Below, in pieces: positions 57,621 through 64,000 of a stretch of 64,000 nucleotides of DNA; the first letter of the stretch is position 1, and each line of letters starts with the position of its first letter. The DNA is from Suillus spraguei (lineage: Eukaryota > Basidiomycota > Agaricomycetes > Boletales > Suillaceae): the NCBI GenBank assembly GCA_016800925.1, contig JABCPU010000092.1, forward strand, positions 62,001 to 126,000. The letters are read 5' to 3'. A program made the position numbers and the translations under genes. Under the pieces are notes generated by a model. The model was not told the origin of the DNA and made no database searches. It saw only the letters and a list, made by a program, of their open reading frames with translations.

Positions 57621-58300
57621 GTTTTCTGATAGTTATGAGCGAGAACTGGAGATGAATAACTCAGAGGGACAAACGATACCTCGAGTCACTATTTTGCCAA
57701 ACCAAACACGAATAAAGGTGCTTTTGGGTGAATTTTAACCCTTATTCATCTACCGGTAGGGTTGTTCGCGCAAGAGTGGAGTGCAAGTATCGTCGATGAG
57801 ACGGAATGGAAGACATTCTCTTTCAAGCAAGGACCTTGTCCTGTGACTTGAATGGACAAATGATAGGATGGGTTATTGACATGAGTGCCTTCATATTTCA
57901 CTTAGTAAAAATTAATCACCCAAGGACACTTACCTCATTCAGTTACAGTTGGATCCCATGGGGTAAGATGTTACCGTCCCTTTGCTATGTAGCCAAGATG
58001 TGCACCACGGATACGAGATGGAACTGAGGTTCTCAATTCGCTTCAAAGCAGTGATTGTAACGATTTGCTTGGAAGTGAATCTCAAGCCGGACTGGGAAGC
58101 ATCCAGTAAAGGGTTGCGAGGCAGACCATGTCTTTAGCATCCGGTGCAGTCATCCGTCCCGTAGGATGAGGGTCTGTCAGCTAAGGTGAAAAGGACGCTA
58201 GGTCACGTAGCGGCGGGGAAGCAGTTTCAAAGGCCGAGCCCAAGCCGGGGCTTTGAGCCCACGCCGGGCCGGAACATCACTACTACTACCGTACTAATCA
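57621..58300. repeat. Upstream part of locally amplified unit, copy A
   Basis: Contains words repeated at about 59,585-60,050 and 63,190-63,560, such as CCTGTGACTTGAATGGACAA and ATTTCACTTAGTAAAA. No gene seen. It is the 5' flank of the small-protein gene carried along in each copy. The stretch to 58,840 is also without a gene. Confidence 0.65.
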
Positions 58301-58840
58301 GTGAACCGGTGAGGAAAGTAGAAGATGTATATCACGATATACAGCGCATAATCACAAGAACTAGCATAATAATTCTGCTATCGACAATTACATTGTTATG
58401 CTTGACCTTATGGAGGAAATAACCTTCCCTTATTTTCCTACAAAATCTTATGATTGAGAAAACGTCCTGATTTCACTCAAACTCACGGTTGAAGTGAAGA
58501 TGTGTAAAAGTCGAACGGTCGAACTAGATTATGTAAGCTCGAAATCGGATTCTCAGCATTCAAAATCGTTTTTTGAATCATATTCCGAATCGAATCGTTC
58601 ACTCTGACTACATACCACTAATAATATTGTTCGCCTGGGACATAACCGGCCGTTGAAGTGTGACTTCACTGTGCCTACAACATAGTCAATTAAATTGAAC
58701 AATCATTCGATCAGTGGGTCACACATAATGGTTTCCCACTGCCATTGTGAAAAATCAAAATCCTCCAGAGCTATCAACAAGTACTGTACAACAAAGATTG
58801 ATTGACGCCGTTCAACCTACGTAATATATACTGCATGGAG

Positions 58841-59483
58841 CTACTCTTCAGGTACTTGCTCAAACGCCCACAACTGCTGAATGGAAACGTCCTTGCTCTG
58901 GATCTTGATCTGCAGCATTGCATCAGAAGGTATTCCATCCTAGTAGACGATTCATACAGGTGAGTTCTCGTCCCATGATGTGAGTGTCCAGGCCAAGTTC
59001 GCGCCCCCGATCTCAATACTGAAGGGAAGCCCTTTAAGAAACATGGTGGTTCTACTCGCGATTGTAAACTCACGAAAAAAGTTTGGACACTTTAGGGCTG
59101 TCTTTAACCAAAAAAAGTGAAGGGTTGTCAGAACAAGTCAAAGATCGAGTCTGAAGTGGACAGTAATGTCATTAACTCACCACTCATTTAGGTAAAAAGT
59201 GCAACTTACATTGGAGTCGAAGTAAATGTATTCACCACATTCTGCTCCGTTACAAGCTGCTTTGAATGTTGCCGATCTACCCTCGTGAAATGATGTAAAC
59301 CACTGCAGGAATGTATTTAGAGAAAGTCTTGATTGAGTCATAAGAGTTTGCCTGTAGAATAATAGATCATACCTCGATCATGACTCCGGGTTCATCAGAG
59401 TGTCCAACGGTGTTGCCTTTGGTGAGATAGATATATTGTGGTGGGCGCGCAGCACTTTGCAGCTTGAAGATGTTAGCGTGCAT
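58841..59483 (-). pseudogene. Small protein, copy B (decayed)
   Basis: Start at 59,483 (MHANIFKLQSAARPPQYIYL), then WFTSFHEGRSATFKA and EYIYFDSN with a normal GTAAGT donor. In the last exon (FSIEIGGANLAWTLTSW) TGA stands where copy A has CGA and a TAG follows shortly, although the C-terminus (LWAFEQVPEE) is still recognisable. The gene is probably dead. Confidence 0.65.
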
Positions 59484-60454
59484 GTTATTTGATAGTTGTG
59501 AATATGAGAGCTGGAGACGAATAACTCTGAGAGAAAAACAAGCACATATATAACTCGAGTGCTTCGCAAAACCGAACACGAATAAAGGGTTCGCTTTCGA
59601 GCAACGTGTCCTGTGACTTCAATAGACAAATAATCAAATGGTTATTTACATAACGAAGAAACGAATAGATAGCGCGCCTGCAAGCTAGTTGGCCGAATTT
59701 TAATGCCCTGATATTTCACTTAGTAAAGCCCGCTCTTAACCCCAAGAACACCTGGCTCTTTCAGTTGCAGTTGGATCTTATGGGGTAAAATGTTACCCTG
59801 TTTCTCAACGTTCCTTTGCCAGCCAAGATGTTCATACACGTGCACGCGGATATGAGATGGAATGGAATTCTCAATTCGCTTCCAAGCATGGTTGTCCTGC
59901 GATTGCAGCAAACCGATTGGAAGCGAGTCCTAAGCCAGACTCGAAAGCATCCAACGGAGGGTCACGAAGCAGACCACGTTTTTGGCGGCCGCCGCAGTCA
60001 CCAGTCTCCTGAGATAATAAGGGTCTGTTAGTTAGGGCGAGACCCGAGCAGGATGCTAGGTAGCGGGGATAGCGGTTTCGAACCTGTGAAAGTTCTCGTC
60101 AGGGGGCTACCGCTACCCCAATTGTGCCGAATGTCTAGGATGATGCTACTGAACCTATACACCCAGTGAGAGTACAAGCTCCGAGGCATGCACGCCTACA
60201 ACCGCGTTCGATGACTGGCCAGCTGCTCACATTAATACTATGGCCCTCCACCAGCAGGGTAATTTACGGTTGGGGAGATAGGAAATTTTAGATCCTAGAT
60301 CTGGTGGCCTTTACTTGTACATTCAGGTAAACTGACCGGGATTTGTGCGAAAACAACGCTGTCAGATTTCAGCTGACACAAGGTGGCACTTCCCGAGTAT
60401 TTTATTCGGCAATTTCCCACAATTCATGTCACAGCTGCAGCAGAAGATGAGTCG
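59484..60454. repeat. Upstream part of amplified unit, copy B
   Basis: Shares stretches with 57,640-58,290 and 63,190-63,720, including TTTCACTTAGTAAA and GGCACTTCCCGAGTA. No gene recognised. A GGTTCGAAACC word near 60,085 is not part of a tRNA gene. Confidence 0.6.
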
Positions 60455-62128
60455 GTGCGTTCCAAATGCATTTCCTTCTGCGGATTACGTCCATTCGTCT
60501 TCAGTTAAGCATCACTGGTACCTGAGGAGCTCTCTCTTGTACTGAGTGTCAAACGTATTCCCTCGCGCACGAGTTCGCGAAATTTGAAGGAGAATAGCAC
60601 ATCTCTTCACCTTCACCTTTCCACAGTCGTCCCTCCTCCCCTCACAGTGGCTCCACAACCAAACCAAAGCGATCATCTTGCATTCTCCTGCATTTGGAAT
60701 CCTACTAGTGCCTTCCAGAAAATGATAACGCATATATTCGCCGCAAACTCTCGCAATGTCAGGAAGCTTTACCGTAAAGACTCTACGATATTTCCCTATT
60801 ATACCAGGTTCTCTCACAAGAACTCTACGCTATTTCTCAATGAGCCAGCCGGATATTCGCCTTTGAAGCATCAACATCACTCCTCGAGTCTGCATCGCCC
60901 TTTCTTGTCGATCGTTGCCTGTTCTTCTCCATCCTACTGCCGCACGCGTAACCGTACTGGTAGTAGGACAGGCCTCAAAACACCGAAATCTCCTTCAAAC
61001 CTAGGCTTTCTTGCCCCTTCCGTACGACGACGACTTTGACATGGTAGATCATACAGAGCACCGCAAGATCCGCATCTCAGGCAATATCATCATTTCTTCC
61101 TCAAGCTCTTTCACGCTTAGGGCTCAAAAAATTTGAAATGCCCCCGATATGATCACCTTGATGGTGCTGGCAGTGCACCTATGTCTATATTTCTTCAGAA
61201 GATTCCGATGGCATCTCCTTCAGGCTTCTGGCTCGGCTAATTTGGAACCATAGGCCCAAAGCACAAGATCTCACTAGGTCAGAATATCTTAGCACTTCCT
61301 GGGTTAAGCCCGCCGGTCTCCCTGGCGCCTACAGTTGTTACAACGCGCACTACGATCTGTTAACGACGTCTCGCATTTCTGTCTGGGTCAAGCTCGCCTG
61401 CTCCCAGTTGCCCAGGTACCTCCACGAGAAATGTGTCAGCTGATTGGCCTCCCCGTGGTGCTACTTTAGGCATAGGCACGCCAAATGAGGCAGACCTGAT
61501 CCAAGATATGCTATCACTTGATTCAATGTACACGTTCTTGGTGGCTACACCTACCTTCCAGACCGCGATGTGGTTGATGTCAATTAATTCATGCTTCTTA
61601 CCTCTCGCGTTACTGGATTCGTTGCTCTTATGCAGATGGCCCTCTCTTTTTAGGCTCCACTTAATTTGCATTTGCCCGATGCTGAACCTCTTCTTCGTAT
61701 CTACAGATAGACACGATGGTACCCAGTTTCTAATTCGTACCCGTTCCCTCTGGCACTGGTGGCTCCACATTGACCTCCCTTGTTTCGACTATCGCTGGGC
61801 CTACTTGTTCTCTTCCCGGCCGTACGCGTTGCGGTATTGTTGTCGGTTCTCGGTGCTCCGCGGGTCCACGTCCTCAAGCACCTTGAAAATGTCCATGTAA
61901 TCTTCCAACCTACTGTGGAGATCAAGTCTCGTTAGCTTCATTACAACCTGTGTTCTCATGGCTCCCTTCACGTGTAGCGTATCGCGTTTCGAGTTCAGAC
62001 CTCGACTACGCTGGTTTGGTGCAGAGGCTGAAAGGTAGGAGAGGGAAGAAGAAGGTTGTGCACGATGAAATTATGTTGGATGATCCGTTGCTTATCATTG
62101 GGTGGAGGGACGAAGATTGGTCTTAAGG
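60455..62128 (+). pseudogene. Decayed copy of the Ser/Pro-rich gene
   Basis: Follows 54,355-56,358 in order with many small deletions. Recognisable pieces are NLKENSTSL, RKDSTI and NSTLFLNEPAGYSP from the KLSxK repeat area, SADWPPRGATLGIGTPNEAD, LIQDMLSLDS and the final EDWS codons before the TAA at about 62,126. Frames are broken repeatedly and the N-terminal 90 codons are absent. The 3' flank to about 62,380 also matches the intact gene's flank. Confidence 0.85.
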
Positions 62129-62472
62129 TGAGAGGGTGTGACTCTTATCCTTGAAGTTGACTCATCCACATTTACACATTCCCTTTTACTCAGGCGCTGT
62201 CAAAATGGTATCTGTTTTCCTCATGCTTTTTTATTGCACCTGACGGACTTCGTCGGAATCAAGATAGTTTGCCCATCACCTGCTTTTCACCCTCGTCATC
62301 GATTCCGCATGTGATTGTGTGCTAGTATACCGTGACCGTTGCAATATCGTTCTTGCCATCATGTATGCGTAGATCATCATCTTCCAGGCTATTGACAAAT
62401 GTTGTAGGAATTGATTGATTTCGCCAACGTCGTTCAACCTACACAATCCATGAAAGAATGTACCACATGGAA

Positions 62473-63119
62473 CTATTCATCAGATACTTTCTCAAACTTC
62501 CACAACTGTTCAGGGGAATCGGTTTTGCGCTGGATCTTGATCTGTGTGGCATTCCATCAGAAGATCAATCAGGAAAGGCACTAAATGACGGTTCGCACAG
62601 GTGAGTTCTCGCCCCATGACGTGAGTGTCCAGACCAAATCCGAGCCTTGGAGCTTAATACTGAAAAGGGAAGTTCTTTCAGAGCCATAGTTGTCTTACCC
62701 GCGATTAGACTCACAAAAAATAATCGTGTAACTCCGGGCTTCTTTTGACCAGAAAAGAATAAGGGCTGCTAGAACGAATCAAAGTTCGAGTCTGGAATGA
62801 ACAGCAACTTCATTAGCTCACCATTCGTTGAGGTGAAAGAGGGCAACTTACATCGGAGTCGAAGTAAATGTAGTCATCTGTTATTCGTCCGTTGCGAACC
62901 GCTTGGAATGTTACTACACTCTCATCAAACTTTGCAAACCACTGCAGGAATGCATTTAGAGAAAGTCTCGATCGAGTGATAAGAGTTGGCCTATGGAATA
63001 GATCATACCTCAATTATGACTCCAGATTTAGCAGAGTGTCCGACGATGTTGTCGTCGGTCAAAGAGACATATTGCGATGGGCACGCAATACTTTTCAGCG
63101 TGTAGACGGCAGTGGGCAT
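62473..63119 (-). pseudogene. Small protein, copy C (probably decayed)
   Basis: Start at 63,119 (MPTAVYTLKSIACPSQYVSL). Exon 2 (WFAKFDESVVTFQAV, DDYIYFDSD) has a normal donor. The last exon begins well (LVWTLTSWGENSPVRTVI) but then meets TAG and frame changes before the C-terminus (LWKFEKVSDE). Its first two exons are the least damaged of the three copies. Confidence 0.6.
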
Positions 63120-64000
63120 GTTATCTGACAGTTGTGAGTGTGAGGGCTAGAGATAAATAGCTTAGAGAGACAGGCAAACATTTATATATCTCGAGTACTT
63201 TGCCAAACCGAACACGAATCAAAGTCAACCCTTATTCATTCTACCGGTATCAGAGTTGTTCGCCCAAGAGTGTGGAGTGCCGTAAGATGGTGGAATGGAA
63301 GACATTCCCTTTCGAGCAAGGTGTCCTGTTACTTGAATAACTGTAGTCATTTACATTACGAAGAAACGAATAGATGACAAGCTACTAGCATATTTCACTT
63401 AGTAAAAACTAATGATCAAAGACACTTACTTCAGTTGCAGTCGGGCCCCATGGAGTAAGTTTTCCTTTGCTGGTCAAGACATTCATTCGCACACATGCAC
63501 CACGAATAATATGAGATATGAAATGGAATGAAAGTTCTCGATTCGCTTCTAAGCGCAGTTACCCTGTCATTTACATGGGGGCAGCAGACGTAATAAGGAG
63601 AATACCCCAAAAATAAAGTACACGATGCTCGCACAATGCACCGGCAGTAAACTCGAAAGCCGGGTTTCAGGCGGCACTTCCCGAGTACACGGATTATTTT
63701 ACAGTCGTCCATTTCCGAGATCTGAGGCTCAAGTATAGAAGCTGAATCCTGATGAGTTGACGCGTTCTAAACATTTTTTTGTGTGGAGTACATCCATTTA
63801 TCCTCATACCAGAGGTACTAATGTATTTGTTAGAATGTGTCATCCTTGACGTCATCATACAGTACATTTCCTTTTTAATTTTATCACGTGTGTTCATCCA
63901 CGCTACCTATCGTCCATACCTCAGTCGTTGTCTTCAACCACTGAGGTATGTCTCTAGTCTTCAATCGTCTCGCCGTCTCTTATAATACTTTCTCTAGCGT
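63120..64000. repeat. Amplified unit, copy C flank and third trace of the Ser/Pro-rich gene
   Basis: 63,190-63,720 repeats the upstream flank of copies A and B. At about 63,755-63,812 the words GACGCGTTC and GGAGTACATCCATTTATCCT match 54,352-54,405 of the Ser/Pro-rich gene, so a third, truncated copy starts here. The remainder to the window edge holds nothing I can name. Confidence 0.55.

Noticed and set aside
60050..60120. tRNA-like GGTTCGAAACC word within complementary GGTAGCGG/CCGCTACC ends
   Set aside because: The distance is about 64 nt, no A box or anticodon arm can be drawn, and the homologous stretch near 58,200 lacks the structure.

Overview
The window looks like nuclear DNA of a mushroom-forming basidiomycete (Agaricomycete). 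The genes contain many short (about 46-70 nt) introns with GT..AG borders and CTRAY-like branch sites. The conserved proteins (Doa10/SSM4, RRP4, Y14, HP1) are eukaryotic, and the repeats are fungal chromovirus-type LTR elements and Tc1/mariner DNA transposons. The species cannot be told from the sequence alone.

The window falls into two parts. Positions 1 to about 29,800 are a gene-free repeat block. It holds two degenerate satellite families (1-1,700; 1,830-2,558, 4,716-5,092 and, inverted, 7,013-8,486), a GGTGGGCC-rich dispersed repeat present three times, a 1.17-kb element with long terminal inverted repeats, an apparently intact Tc1/mariner transposon (10,315-11,931), and a nested stack of LTR elements. 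The core of the stack is a Ty3/gypsy chromovirus (13,471-24,849): 5' LTR, gag, interrupted pol (protease, RT, RNase H, integrase, chromodomain), a gene on the opposite strand, polypurine tract and 3' LTR. Insertions carry visible 5-bp target duplications (CTATG, GTACC, TATAC, ACAAC), so the order of events can be partly reconstructed.

Three things in this element deserve attention. (i) An 11-nt site just after the 5' LTR is the exact complement of the predicted first 11 nt of the transcript, as in the Tf1/sushi self-priming mechanism. (ii) The gag-pol junction has a slippery heptamer, an 8-nt spacer and a perfect 7-bp stem. (iii) The opposite-strand gene behind pol has two spliceosomal introns and a CX2CX6CX13CX2CX6C zinc-cluster-like motif behind a coiled coil. 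It is the best candidate here for an undescribed function.

Positions 29,800-64,000 are a gene-rich arm: RING E3 ligase (+), decayed Notchless/Rsa4 relic (-), Doa10/SSM4 RING-CH ligase (+), acidic small protein (+), exosome RRP4 (-), MYND zinc-finger protein (-), exon-junction protein Y14 (+), HP1/Swi6 chromodomain protein (+), a membrane-anchored coiled-coil protein (-), then a Ser/Pro-rich protein (+) next to a small protein (-). The last pair has been amplified: one more or less intact set (54.1-57.6 kb) is followed by degraded copies to the end of the window. Neighbouring genes are not operonic; they are individually transcribed housekeeping genes of ubiquitin, RNA and chromatin pathways.

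Limits: exon borders were placed by eye from frame and splice consensus, and no database search was possible.
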